Source of the DNA: Pseudomonas graminis
GTDB lineage: Bacteria; Pseudomonadota; Gammaproteobacteria; Pseudomonadales; Pseudomonadaceae
Direction of reading: 5' to 3'
DNA: 64,000 nucleotides
Assembly (NCBI RefSeq): GCF_001705435.1
Contig: NZ_MDEN01000052.1
Span: forward strand, 62,001 to 126,000
Shown: positions 1 through 8,818 of the stretch, one piece after another
Layout: the number at the start of each line of letters is the position of its first letter
How positions within the stretch are numbered: position 1 is the first letter of the stretch
Made by a program: the position numbers and the translations under genes
Notes under the pieces: model-generated
The model's input: the letters and a program-made list of their open reading frames with translations, nothing else
Databases searched by the model: none
What the model was told of the DNA's origin: nothing

Positions 1-92
1 CACACCCAAGTCGTAGCCAACCGCTGTTAAGATGCCGCCCATACTTAGAAAAAGACTGCGTAAAAGCGTGTTTAGTCCTACAGGGGAGCGTT

Positions 93-449
93 ATGGATCT
101 TCAGATTATTTCGCGCGATGGAGAGCCGGAATATGCGGTGCTGCCATGGGCGCAGTATCAGGCCCTGTTGCGCGCCGCAGGTGTTGCGCCTAGCCCGGAG
201 CCAGAGGCGGCTACCCACATCCAGGCCGAGTCTGAACAGTCCTCATCCGCCGCAGACCTGCCTTCTTTATCTCAGTTGGGTGCATTGCGCGAGGCCAAGG
301 GCCTGGCAGTGGCGCAGCTGGCGCGCACGGTCGGCATCAGTCCTTCTTACCTGGACCTGATTGAGAGCGGCGCCCGTGAGCCGGACGCGGCCATTCGCCG
401 GAGTCTGGCGTGGGAGCTGGGCGTCGCGGGCTGGCGGGGTGAGGCATGA
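93..449 (+). CDS. XRE-family helix-turn-helix protein
   Basis: This is a 118-residue protein starting at an ATG with a GGGGAG ribosome site just upstream. Residues about 60-115 form an XRE/Cro-type helix-turn-helix (LSQLGALREAKGLAVAQLA, then ISPSYLDLIESG). The first 30 residues (PEYAVLPWAQYQALL) resemble the front of some antitoxin-like proteins, and a low-complexity linker joins the two parts. Its stop overlaps the start of the next gene by 4 nt (ATGA), so the two are probably co-translated. It is likely a DNA-binding regulator; its target is unknown. Confidence 0.8.
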   Translation: MDLQIISRDGEPEYAVLPWAQYQALLRAAGVAPSPEPEAATHIQAESEQSSSAADLPSLSQLGALREAKGLAVAQLARTVGISPSYLDLIESGAREPDAAIRRSLAWELGVAGWRGEA

Positions 450-820
450 GCGTGCGTATCAGTCGCCAGCACTGGGACGGGCTGCTCGCCGAACTGGACC
501 TGGCCCGTCGTCAGCGTCACCTGGTGACCTATCGCGCGTTGCTTGAGCGGTTGCAATTACCCACCCCCGCCATGCAAACCCTGACTGCCGCCCTTGAACA
601 CCTCGCCGCCCTCGACGCCCGCGCCGAGCAGCCATTGCGCAGTTCGTTGGTGATCAGTCAGGGCGCCAGCCGTCTGCCTCGCACCGGGTTCTTTGAATGC
701 GTCGAACGCCTCGGCCGTTTCTCCGGACCCTCTGACGGCATCGCTGCAGCGTCCTGGCACGCCTCGGAAGTGGCCCGCGTGTTTGAATTCGAGTATGCGC
801 AGCCGGTAAAGCCGGAGTAG
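446..820 (+). CDS. Conserved hypothetical protein coupled to XRE regulator
   Basis: This 124-residue soluble protein is not recognised as a named family. It has a helical first half with alternating Leu and Arg, then a segment SSLVISQGASRLPRTGFF. There is no signal peptide or membrane segment. Its ATG overlaps the stop of the upstream helix-turn-helix gene, an arrangement common in regulator/partner and toxin-antitoxin pairs, but no toxin fold can be named from sequence. Reading frame and coupling support a real gene; function is unknown. Confidence 0.7.
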   Translation: MSVRISRQHWDGLLAELDLARRQRHLVTYRALLERLQLPTPAMQTLTAALEHLAALDARAEQPLRSSLVISQGASRLPRTGFFECVERLGRFSGPSDGIAAASWHASEVARVFEFEYAQPVKPE

Positions 821-857
821 AGCATCTTCTGATCCGAGGTATGCCGAACTGTCGCCT

Positions 858-880
858 TCGCGAGCAAGCTCGCTCCCACC
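858..880. repeat. REP palindrome (GCGAGCAAGCTCGC type)
   Basis: A single copy of the Pseudomonas REP class with core CGCGAGCAAGCTCGCTCCCAC lies between two genes. The same core recurs at about 6140, 10490, 10555, 18905 and 25445. Confidence 0.75.
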
Positions 881-942
881 TGGCTAGTGTTGTACTCGGG
901 ATTTCGAGATTGACCCCAACCCCATTTCTAAAGAACGGCGGC

Positions 943-2733
943 TCACCCCAAAACCGCCTGATTCAGGGTCGCCATTGCCTCCGCCTCCAGCGTATTGATC
1001 ACATGCACACTTGCACCGGTCACCTCCTTGGCGTGGTGCTTGGCCTGAGACGCCAGTTCGGCAAGCTGGCTGGCGTCTAGGGTCGTGCAGACCTCCGGGT
1101 GCAGGTGCACGACGCCAATGGACAGCGACAGCAGCGGGAATTCCTGGCGTTGGCCCTGGCGGTTGAGCGCGACGAAGCAGCCGGCCTCCAGATGCTCGGC
1201 GCGGTAGAAGCGTCGGCACTGGTTCTGGAAATCTTCCAATAACATGTTCAGGCGTTTGCGCCAGTCGTCCGAGCCCAGCACCATCAGGAAATCGTCGCCG
1301 CCGATGTGGCCGACAAAGTCGCGGCTCGGGTCAATCCGGTCGTTCAGGCACTGCGCCAGACACAGCAGAACCTCGTCGCCGCGCCCATAGCCGTAAATGT
1401 CGTTGAAGGGCTTGAAGCTGTCGATGTCCACGTAGCAGATCATCGACTCGCGACCCTGCTGCAACAACCGGGTCAGGCATTGCTGGATCGGGACGTTGCC
1501 CGGCAGCAGGGTCAGCGGGTTGGCGTAGCGCGCCTGCTGGATCTTCACTTCGGTAATCAGCTTCAGTACATCGATCACCCGGCCCAGCCCAAGGTAGAGG
1601 CCGTTCTGCATGATGATGAAATCTTCTTCGATGCGTTGCCGCGCGCGGCTGGTGATCAGCCGGCTGACCTGCTGAAGCGACTGGCTCAGCTCGACGGCTA
1701 GAAAGTCGTCGCTCATCAGACGACTAATGGGCTTGCGCGCATACAGTTCGGTGGCGAAGGGCTGCAGCAGCACGTCCGACAGCGAGTGGCGATGGACGAT
1801 GCCGATCGGCTGATGCTGCTCATCCAGCACCGCCAGGGAGTTGAGATTGGCCTGCTTGCGAAACGCCTCCAGCACCGTTGCGGTGGGCGTGGTCTGCACC
1901 ACCGCCGGCAGCTCGTTGAGGAGGGCGCTGAGGTCGCTGGTTTCCTCCGTCAGGGTCGCAGCGGCCGGGTCGATTTTCGGCAGCAGCGCGCGAGCGTCAC
2001 GGGGCGGAAACTCCTGCGGACGGCACAGCAAATAGCCCTGAACCAGTTCGACGCCCATTTCGATCAAGACCGCCAGCTCTTCCTGCAACTCGATGCCTTC
2101 AGCGATCACCAGCGCCCGCGACGCTTTGGCCATCTGCAGCATGGAGCCCACGAACTCACGCTTGACCGCGTCCTGATGGATGCCGTCGATGAAGTGCCGG
2201 TCGATCTTCACGTAATCCGGGCGCAACTCGGACCACAGCCGCAGGCTCGAATACCCTGCGCCCAAGTCATCCAGGGCGATGGAGAAGCCCATATCGCGGT
2301 AGTGATACAGCGCGTTGTAGAGCAGGCCAAAGTCATCGGTCGGGGTCTGCTCGGTCAGTTCGATGACCACGCGGCTCGGCGGTATGCCGTAGCGCTGCAA
2401 CAGCTGCAAGGTGCGCCCCGGCGGGTGCGAGGCTTCCAGCAGGGACTCCGGCGAGATGTTGAGAAACAGCTTGCCGTCCAGCTTCTGTTGGCTGAAACGA
2501 CGGCAAGCCGACTCGCGGCAGGCCAGTTCCAGTTCGCTCAGGCGCCCGGCCTGGCGGGCCACGGCGAACAGGCTGATGGGGGAATGCAGCGCGCTGTTGG
2601 AAGGACCGCGAGTCAGGGCTTCGTAGCCGAGAATGCGCCGATCCGATAGCGACACAATCGGTTGGAACAGGCTGTGCAAGTCGCCGCGAGTCAGAATCGA
2701 ACTCAAAGCGCCCAGCTGCTCAGTCACGGTCAT
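943..2733 (-). CDS. EAL-CBS-GGDEF cyclic-di-GMP protein
   Basis: This 596-residue cytoplasmic protein has an N-terminal EAL phosphodiesterase domain (about 20-250), a CBS pair (about 275-400) and a C-terminal GGDEF domain (about 430-585). The EAL part keeps its signature (GYEALTRG at 36-43, then DDLGAGYSSL, VKIDRHF and IAEGIE), so c-di-GMP hydrolysis is likely. The GGDEF signature reads GGDDF near residue 478, one change from consensus, so cyclase activity is uncertain. In P. aeruginosa a protein of this architecture (PA3258) sits beside prc, as here. No membrane segment is seen. The CBS pair suggests nucleotide sensing, which is an inference. Confidence 0.92.
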   Translation of the reverse strand: MTVTEQLGALSSILTRGDLHSLFQPIVSLSDRRILGYEALTRGPSNSALHSPISLFAVARQAGRLSELELACRESACRRFSQQKLDGKLFLNISPESLLEASHPPGRTLQLLQRYGIPPSRVVIELTEQTPTDDFGLLYNALYHYRDMGFSIALDDLGAGYSSLRLWSELRPDYVKIDRHFIDGIHQDAVKREFVGSMLQMAKASRALVIAEGIELQEELAVLIEMGVELVQGYLLCRPQEFPPRDARALLPKIDPAAATLTEETSDLSALLNELPAVVQTTPTATVLEAFRKQANLNSLAVLDEQHQPIGIVHRHSLSDVLLQPFATELYARKPISRLMSDDFLAVELSQSLQQVSRLITSRARQRIEEDFIIMQNGLYLGLGRVIDVLKLITEVKIQQARYANPLTLLPGNVPIQQCLTRLLQQGRESMICYVDIDSFKPFNDIYGYGRGDEVLLCLAQCLNDRIDPSRDFVGHIGGDDFLMVLGSDDWRKRLNMLLEDFQNQCRRFYRAEHLEAGCFVALNRQGQRQEFPLLSLSIGVVHLHPEVCTTLDASQLAELASQAKHHAKEVTGASVHVINTLEAEAMATLNQAVLG

Positions 2734-2853
2734 GGCAATCTCGGGGCAAGAAAAAGGGGCTGGACGCCTGTGGCGTCGAGCCCCGCTATTTCACGACAGC
2801 TTCATGACTGTTTGATGACGAATTGCCATCATTTTGTCACGTTTCATGGCGTT

Positions 2854-4935
2854 TTACTTTTTCGCCACCGAACCGCTCAAGCCCAGATAATCGAGCAAGA
2901 TGCGCCCGGTTTCAGCCAGGTAGGCGTCATCCTCGGGTTTGGTCTTGTCGTCGTCAGAAGGCAGCGCGTCTTCGTCTTCCTTCTTCAGCTCTTTGAGCGG
3001 CTCTTCGCCTTTGGCCTTGCGACGCACGTTCTCCATCGCCAGCTGCTTGCTCTCGATGTCGGCGTGTTGCTTGCGGCGCTCGGCTTCGTTGAGGCTGACG
3101 GTCTTTTCGCTCATCAGCTTCTTCGCCAGCGCCAGTTTCTCTTCGATGAAGACAAACTCGGCGTCCTTGGCCGAACGCACGTCATGACGCGATTGCAGCT
3201 GGGCGAGGAACGGTTTGAACGGATCCACCGCAGGCTTGATCGCCGGCTTGATGGTGTCGTAAGTCATCGCTTCAGGCAGTGCGCTTTCGCCGATTTCCTT
3301 GGTGTCGATGATCGACGGGTAGGCGATGTCCGGCAGTACGCCCTGGTGCTGGGTGCTCTGACCGGAAACACGGTAGAACTTGGCCAGCGTCAGTTTCAGC
3401 TCGCCATGGTTCAGCGGCTGAATGGTCTGCACGGTGCCTTTACCGAAGGTCTGGCCGCCGATGATCAGCGCGCGGTGATAATCCTGCATGGCGCCGGCGA
3501 AAATCTCCGAAGCCGAGGCCGAGAGGCGGTTGACCAACAACGCCATCGGGCCTTTGTAGAACGCACCGCTGTTTTCGTCTTCCAGCACATCGACCTTGCC
3601 GTCGGCGTTACGCACCAGAACGGTCGGGCCTTTGTCGATGAACAGACTGGTCAGCTCGGTGGCTTCCTGCAACGAACCGCCACCGTTGTTACGCAGGTCG
3701 ATGACCACGCCGTCGACTTTCTCGGACTGCAATTCGGTCAGCAGTTTCTTGACGTCGCGGGTGGTGCTCTTGTACTCGGGATCGCCGGCGCGGTAGGCCT
3801 TGAAGTCCAGGTAGAAAGCGGGGATCTCGATGACGCCCAGCTTGTAATCCTTGCCGTCCTGGTTCAGGTGCAGGATCGACTTCTTCGCCGCTTGTTCTTC
3901 AAGCTTCACTGCTTCGCGGGTGATCGAGACGATTTTGGTGGTCTGGTCGCTTGGCGCATTGCTGGCCGGGACGATTTCCAGGCGCACGACCGAACCCTTC
4001 GGACCGCGGATCAGTTTGACCACTTCATCCAGGCGCCAGCCGATCACGTCGACCATCTCTTTGTCGCCCTGGGCAACGCCGATGATCTTGTCGGCGGTCG
4101 CCACTTGCTTGGTCTTGGCGGCAGGGCCGGCCGGCACCAGGCGCACGATCTTGACGTTGTCGTTGTCGCTCTGCAGGACAGCGCCGATCCCTTCCAGGGA
4201 CAGGCTCATGTTGATGTCGAAGTTTTCCGCACTGTCAGGTGACAGGTAGTTGGTGTGCGGATCGTAGGACATCGCGAAGGTATTCAGGTAAGCCTGGAAC
4301 ACGTCCTCGCTGCGGGTCTGGCCCAGGCGCGCGAGTTGGTTCTTGTAGCGCTTGGTCAGGGTTTCCTGAATCTTCGCGGGGTCTTTGCCGGCGATCTTCA
4401 AGCGCAGAACCTCGTCCTTGACGCGCTTGCGCCAGAGGTCGTCGAGCTCGGCTTCGTTCTTGGCCCATGGCGCGTCCTTGCGATCAACCAGCAAGGTTTC
4501 CTGGGTGTTCAGGTCGATCTTGTCGACGCCCTTGCTCAGCTGCGCAAGCGCGAAATCGAGACGCGACTTGATGCGGTCCAGATAACGTTTATAGATAGTA
4601 AAGCCTGGGGCCAGGTCGCCGCTCTTGAGGAAGTCGTCGAACTGGAAACGCCACTTGTCGAACTCGGCGATGTCACTGGCGAGGAAGTAGCTGCGCGCAG
4701 GATCGAGGAGTTTCAGGTAGCTCTGATAGATGATTTCCGAACGCTTGTCGTCCAGCGGCGGCTTGCTGTAATGGTGGCGCTTGAGCAGCTCCACGACATT
4801 CAGACTGGCGATGACTTCATCGCGATCAGGTTGAAGATTATCCCAGCTGTTGGCGGCAAACGAACTGGCCGACATTGGCAGGACAGTCAGGCCAATGAGT
4901 AATGCAAGGGTGGTGCTGGGTAAAAAATGCTTCAT
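2854..4935 (-). CDS. prc: Periplasmic carboxy-terminal processing protease
   Basis: This is a 693-residue tail-specific protease of family S41. The start MKHFLPSTTLALL was chosen because it opens directly into a signal peptide (cleavage near ASSFA/AN); an in-frame upstream extension to 5046 lacks this. A PDZ domain follows at about 240-330, and the peptidase core contains the Ser in SASASEIFAG and the Lys in TFGKGTVQ, the known Ser-Lys dyad. The C-terminus is charged and helical. In P. aeruginosa the orthologue Prc/AlgO degrades truncated MucA and so affects sigma-22 activity. It is divergent from the quinone oxidoreductase. Confidence 0.96.
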   Translation of the reverse strand: MKHFLPSTTLALLIGLTVLPMSASSFAANSWDNLQPDRDEVIASLNVVELLKRHHYSKPPLDDKRSEIIYQSYLKLLDPARSYFLASDIAEFDKWRFQFDDFLKSGDLAPGFTIYKRYLDRIKSRLDFALAQLSKGVDKIDLNTQETLLVDRKDAPWAKNEAELDDLWRKRVKDEVLRLKIAGKDPAKIQETLTKRYKNQLARLGQTRSEDVFQAYLNTFAMSYDPHTNYLSPDSAENFDINMSLSLEGIGAVLQSDNDNVKIVRLVPAGPAAKTKQVATADKIIGVAQGDKEMVDVIGWRLDEVVKLIRGPKGSVVRLEIVPASNAPSDQTTKIVSITREAVKLEEQAAKKSILHLNQDGKDYKLGVIEIPAFYLDFKAYRAGDPEYKSTTRDVKKLLTELQSEKVDGVVIDLRNNGGGSLQEATELTSLFIDKGPTVLVRNADGKVDVLEDENSGAFYKGPMALLVNRLSASASEIFAGAMQDYHRALIIGGQTFGKGTVQTIQPLNHGELKLTLAKFYRVSGQSTQHQGVLPDIAYPSIIDTKEIGESALPEAMTYDTIKPAIKPAVDPFKPFLAQLQSRHDVRSAKDAEFVFIEEKLALAKKLMSEKTVSLNEAERRKQHADIESKQLAMENVRRKAKGEEPLKELKKEDEDALPSDDDKTKPEDDAYLAETGRILLDYLGLSGSVAKK

Positions 4936-5079
4936 GCTGATTCGACGCGGGGACAATTGATAACGCATATTAGGCCGTCTTTGGAGGTCGCCGGTTCGGT
5001 CAGAACACGGTCGCATAATGCAAAAAGCCCAGTGGCCGTGAGGCACATGGGCTCAGTCAAGACTCACTATGGAGGCACC

Positions 5080-6042
5080 GTGAAAGCATTGCAAGGCGTG
5101 GAAGGTCGTGTGGAATGGGTTGATGAGCCATCGCCGACGCTGGATGTAGGACAAGTCCGCATCCAGGTGGCAGCCGCCGGACTTAATCGTGCCGATTTGC
5201 TGCAACGCTCGGGGCATTACCCGCCACCGCCGGGTGTGACGGAAATCCTCGGTATGGAATGTTCAGGGGTGATTGCCGAGGTTGGCCCGGGCTGCGCCTG
5301 GGAAGTCGGCGACCGCGTGTGTGCGCTCGTTGCGGGCGGGGCGATGGCCGAAGAAGTCGTGGTCGACGCGCGGCATGTGCTACCGGTGCCCGAGGGGATT
5401 TCGCTGCACGAAGCAGCGGCGATACCCGAGGTGTACGCCACCGCCTGGCTCAACCTGTTTCAGCTGGCCGGTCTCCAGCCCGGCGAAAAAGTGTTGCTGC
5501 ACGCCGGAGCAAGTGGAGTTGGTTCAGCTGCCATTCAGCTGTGCAAGGCCTTCGGCAACCCGGTCTGGGTCACCGTGGGCTCGGCGGAGCGGCTGGCGTA
5601 TTGCGAATCCCTCGGCGCCCAGGGCGGTGTGCTGCGCAATGAGAACCTCGACGCGCTGAACGACTTTGCGCCGTTCAACGTCATCCTTGACCCGGTGGGC
5701 GCCAACTACGCGGCGCTGAACCTCAAGGTGCTTGGCGTTGACGGTCGTCTGGTGCTGATCGGGCTGATGGGCGGAAGCAAGTCCGAGCTGGACTTCGCGA
5801 AGGTGCTGGGCAAGCGCATTCATATCCTCGGCTCGACCCTGCGCAGTCGCGACGATCAGTTCAAGGCCGACCTGCTCAGCGACCTGGGCCAACACGTCAT
5901 GCCGCTGTTCACCGAAGGCCGCCTGAAGCCACAACTGGCGCGCAGTTTTCCGATCAGTGAAGCGGAAGCGGCTTACTCGGAGCTGGCGACCAATCAGGTG
6001 TCGGGCAAAGTCGTGCTGGTGATCAACGAAAGCCTGGTGTGA
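5080..6042 (+). CDS. NAD(P)H-quinone oxidoreductase, zinc-type ADH superfamily
   Basis: This 320-residue medium-chain dehydrogenase of the quinone oxidoreductase group is close to the usual length of about 325. A GTG start (VKALQGVEG) was chosen over longer upstream frames because it follows GGAGG and matches the family N-terminus. The Rossmann motif HAGASGVGSAAIQL binds the nucleotide, and LNRADLLQRSGHYPPPPG is the typical family segment. Catalytic zinc ligands are absent, as in quinone reductases. It is divergently transcribed from prc. The substrate is not determined. Confidence 0.9.
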   Translation: MKALQGVEGRVEWVDEPSPTLDVGQVRIQVAAAGLNRADLLQRSGHYPPPPGVTEILGMECSGVIAEVGPGCAWEVGDRVCALVAGGAMAEEVVVDARHVLPVPEGISLHEAAAIPEVYATAWLNLFQLAGLQPGEKVLLHAGASGVGSAAIQLCKAFGNPVWVTVGSAERLAYCESLGAQGGVLRNENLDALNDFAPFNVILDPVGANYAALNLKVLGVDGRLVLIGLMGGSKSELDFAKVLGKRIHILGSTLRSRDDQFKADLLSDLGQHVMPLFTEGRLKPQLARSFPISEAEAAYSELATNQVSGKVVLVINESLV

Positions 6043-6070
6043 TGACCTGTTGATGTGCTGGGCTTAACCT

Positions 6071-6157
6071 GTGGGAGCCTGTTCGCGAAGACTGCATGAC
6101 AGCCGCTGAAAATTTAGCGGATGCACCCGCCTTTTCGCGAGCAAGCTCACTCCTACA
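6071..6157. repeat. Inverted pair of REP palindromes
   Basis: GTGGGAGCCTGTTCGCGAAG on the left and the inverted TCGCGAGCAAGCTCACTCC on the right form a two-REP unit (BIME) between two convergent genes. The left copy is degenerate. Confidence 0.65.
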
Positions 6158-6187
6158 CGCGGTGTTCCCTTGAGCGCAGTGGCTGGA

Positions 6188-6841
6188 TCACTTCCAGTTA
6201 TGAATCGGCCATCCGTTCTCTTGCGCTTTTTCGCGCAGCACTGGGTCAGGGTTCACCGCGTGCGGAAAATCCACTTTCTGCAGCAGCGGCAGGTCATTGC
6301 GTGAGTCCGAATAGAAACTCGCCCCCTCAAGGTTCTCGCCTTCCTGATCCAGCCACGCCATCAAGCGGGTGATCTTGCCTTCGCGGTAGGTGAGCACGCC
6401 GGTGGTCTTGCCGGTGTAGACGCCGTGGGCGACGTCCAGATCAATGGCCAGCACTTCATCAACGCCGATGCGCTCGGCAATGGGCTTGACCAGATGCACC
6501 CCCGACGCCGAGATGATCAGGATGCGATCCCCGGCGGCGCGGTGTTCGGCGATGGCCTTGGTCGCGTCGCTGAAAATGATCGGCTCGATGTAATCCTCAA
6601 CCCACGGCCCCACCAGAAAATCCACTTCCTCAGGCGTGCGCCCGACCATCGGGTCCAGGCTGAACGCCATGTAATCTTCCATGGCCAGCTCGCCCTTGCC
6701 GTAGGCTTCCATCAGTTCGTGGTCTTTCTTCATGAACCACTCGGGGTCGACCCAGCCCAAACGCCCCATCTGCTCGCTCCACAGGCTTGAACAGTCACCG
6801 TGGATCAGGGTTTCGTCCAGATCGAAAATTGCTAAAGCCAT
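6188..6841 (-). CDS. HAD-superfamily IB phosphatase (SerB-like)
   Basis: This is a 217-residue haloacid-dehalogenase-type hydrolase. Motif I is FDLDETLIHGDCSS (nucleophile Asp 7, acid Asp 9), motif II is IISAS, and motif III/IV is YSDSRNDLPLL. The length and these motifs match the subfamily IB group that resembles phosphoserine phosphatase. It is followed (on its own strand) by a REP pair and lies downstream of the ABC importer genes, separated from them by a long REP palindrome. Its phosphate substrate is unknown; it may have nothing to do with the importer. Confidence 0.88.
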   Translation of the reverse strand: MALAIFDLDETLIHGDCSSLWSEQMGRLGWVDPEWFMKKDHELMEAYGKGELAMEDYMAFSLDPMVGRTPEEVDFLVGPWVEDYIEPIIFSDATKAIAEHRAAGDRILIISASGVHLVKPIAERIGVDEVLAIDLDVAHGVYTGKTTGVLTYREGKITRLMAWLDQEGENLEGASFYSDSRNDLPLLQKVDFPHAVNPDPVLREKAQENGWPIHNWK

Positions 6842-6880
6842 TAAAACTGTCCTCTTAAATCATTCACACGCAGATCAACT

Positions 6881-7014
6881 GTAGGAGCGTGGCTTGTCCC
6901 GCGATCTGCCGGGAACCGGCAGCAACCCAGGCCAATGCGGTGTGTCATTCTGACCTTCGTCGCAGGTTTCACGACGGGTTCCCCGCCGATCGCGGGACAA
7001 GCCACGCTCCTACA
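6881..7014. repeat. Long inverted REP pair
   Basis: GTAGGAGCGTGGCTTGTCCC at the left end is the exact reverse complement of the sequence at the right end, so the 134-bp unit is a large palindrome with a short centre. It separates the HAD gene from the ABC ATPase gene and could form a transcript-end structure. Confidence 0.75.
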
Positions 7015-7029
7015 GGGTTGGCGTCTAAT

Positions 7030-8019
7030 TCATGCGACTTCACACAACGCCGACGCTTCAATGTGCAGGGTGACGCGCTGGCCGTTCGGGTGCAAGTCGC
7101 TGGCCGAGCGGTTAAGCACGTCGACCACCAGTTCCACGCCCCGGGCTTCGACGCGATAGCGGATCACGTTGCCCAGCAGGCTGTGGCTGCGCACTTCGCC
7201 TTCCAGCGAACCGGTCAGGCTCAATTGAATCGCTTCCGGGCGAATCGCCACGCGACTGTTGATCGGGCGCTGCATCAGGCGGCTGGCGGCGTCGGCTTCC
7301 AGCAGGTTGTAGTTGCCGATGAAGCCGGCAGCGAACGCATCGACCGGCGAGGTGTACAGGGTTTCGGCGTCGCCGCTCTGCACGATTCGGCCCTGATTCA
7401 TCAGGAAAATCCGGTCGGACATGGTCAGCGCTTCTTCCTGATCGTGGGTCACGAAAATCGTCGTCAGGCCCAGCTCCTGCTGAATCGCACGGATCTGCTC
7501 GCGCAGGTGTTTGCGGATGCGCGCATCGAGGGCCGACAGCGGCTCATCGAGCAGCAGCAGGCGAGGGCGGGTCACCAGCGAACGCGCCAATGCCACACGC
7601 TGACATTGCCCGCCCGAGAGCTGATGCGGGTAGCGCGTGGCGAACTCGTTCAGCTCCACCAGCTTCAGCACCTCGGCCACCCGCTGCTTCATTTCGTCGG
7701 TACTGACTTTCTGCATGCGCAGGCCGAACGCGACGTTCTGCTCCACGTTCATGTTGGGAAACAGCGCATAGCTCTGGAACACCATGCCGATGCCGCGCTT
7801 CTGCGGCGACACCGGCACCAGGTCCTTGCCGTCAAGGAAGATGCTGCCGCTGGTCACAGGCGTCAGCCCCGCGATGCAGCGCAGCAAGGTGGACTTGCCG
7901 CAACCGGACGGGCCGAGCAGGGTGACGAATTCGCCCTTGCGGATGTCGCAATTGATGTCGCTGAAGACCGCCGTGCTGCCGTAATTCTTCTGCAGGTTTT
8001 CGACACTGACGAAGCTCAT
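7030..8019 (-). CDS. ABC importer ATP-binding protein
   Basis: This 329-residue ATPase belongs to the spermidine/iron/phosphonate importer class. Walker A is GPSGCGKST, the signature is LSGGQCQRVALAR, Walker B is LLLLDEPLSALD, and the switch His is in VTHDQEEA. The C-terminal 90 residues form the regulatory TOBE-like part. It begins 1 nt after the stop of the upstream permease gene, so it is the last gene of the importer operon. The substrate is not shown by sequence; 2-aminoethylphosphonate-type or phosphodiester substrates are plausible. Confidence 0.92.
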   Translation of the reverse strand: MSFVSVENLQKNYGSTAVFSDINCDIRKGEFVTLLGPSGCGKSTLLRCIAGLTPVTSGSIFLDGKDLVPVSPQKRGIGMVFQSYALFPNMNVEQNVAFGLRMQKVSTDEMKQRVAEVLKLVELNEFATRYPHQLSGGQCQRVALARSLVTRPRLLLLDEPLSALDARIRKHLREQIRAIQQELGLTTIFVTHDQEEALTMSDRIFLMNQGRIVQSGDAETLYTSPVDAFAAGFIGNYNLLEADAASRLMQRPINSRVAIRPEAIQLSLTGSLEGEVRSHSLLGNVIRYRVEARGVELVVDVLNRSASDLHPNGQRVTLHIEASALCEVA

Positions 8020-8020
8020 A

Positions 8021-8818
8021 TCAGTCTTTGTCCTTGTTCAGTCGGTTGGCCGCCCACGTCAGCAGCAGTACGAAAAAGAAGTAGGAAATCACCAGCGCGC
8101 TGTTGAAGTGACCGCTGCTGTTGCGCATGTTGTTCAGGTACACCTGCAGGGTCTCGTAGCGGGTGCCGACCAGCAGATTGGCGAACACGAACTCGCCGAA
8201 CAGGAACGAGAACGACAGCAGCAGGGCAATCATCAGGCCCTTGCGCAGGTTCGGCAGCACCACCAGAAACGCGGCTTGAAAGGTGTTGGCGCCGAGCAAC
8301 TGGGCGGCGTCCATCAGGTCAACCAGGTTGATCGCTTGCAGGTTGTTGGTGATCGCCCGGTACATGAACGGCAGCGCCACGGTGAAATAGCAGCCGATCA
8401 GAATCCACGGCGTGCCGACCATCGCCAGCGGCCCCGAACCGTAGAGCTGCAACAGGCCCACCGAGGACACCACCGGCGGCACCGCGAAAGGCAGCAGGAT
8501 AAGGATGTTCATCAGCGCGTCGAGCTTGGGGAAGTGGTAATGCACAACGAACAGCAGCGGCAGAATCAGCACCACCGAGAGCGCCAGCGCGCCGACGCAC
8601 ACCAGCAGCGACTGGCCGAACGCGCGCAAAAAACGCGGATCGCTCCACAGCGCGACGTACCATTTATAGGTCAGGCCGTCGGGCAGAATCGTCGCCGACC
8701 AACTGGTGGCGATCGAATACACAAAGGTGCCCAGCAGCGGCGCGAGCAGGATCAGAAACAGCAGGTACACCACGACGCGGTGGTAGAGCCCCGGCGGGCG
8801 GCGTTCAGCGCGAGACAT
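8021..8818 (-). CDS. ABC importer inner-membrane permease 2
   Basis: This 265-residue binding-protein-dependent permease has about six hydrophobic segments, the first near residues 13-35. The EAA-type cytoplasmic loop is seen around DAAQLLGANTFQAAFLVVLP, which contacts the ATPase. It overlaps the preceding permease gene by 14 nt, indicating coupled translation. It resembles PotC-type partners. Confidence 0.9.
   Translation of the reverse strand: MSRAERRPPGLYHRVVVYLLFLILLAPLLGTFVYSIATSWSATILPDGLTYKWYVALWSDPRFLRAFGQSLLVCVGALALSVVLILPLLFVVHYHFPKLDALMNILILLPFAVPPVVSSVGLLQLYGSGPLAMVGTPWILIGCYFTVALPFMYRAITNNLQAINLVDLMDAAQLLGANTFQAAFLVVLPNLRKGLMIALLLSFSFLFGEFVFANLLVGTRYETLQVYLNNMRNSSGHFNSALVISYFFFVLLLTWAANRLNKDKD

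Noticed and set aside
2662..4242. A 526-codon open frame on the plus strand opposite prc
   Set aside because: It is an antisense shadow of a clearly recognised gene in GC-rich DNA, has no family features, and lacks a ribosome site.
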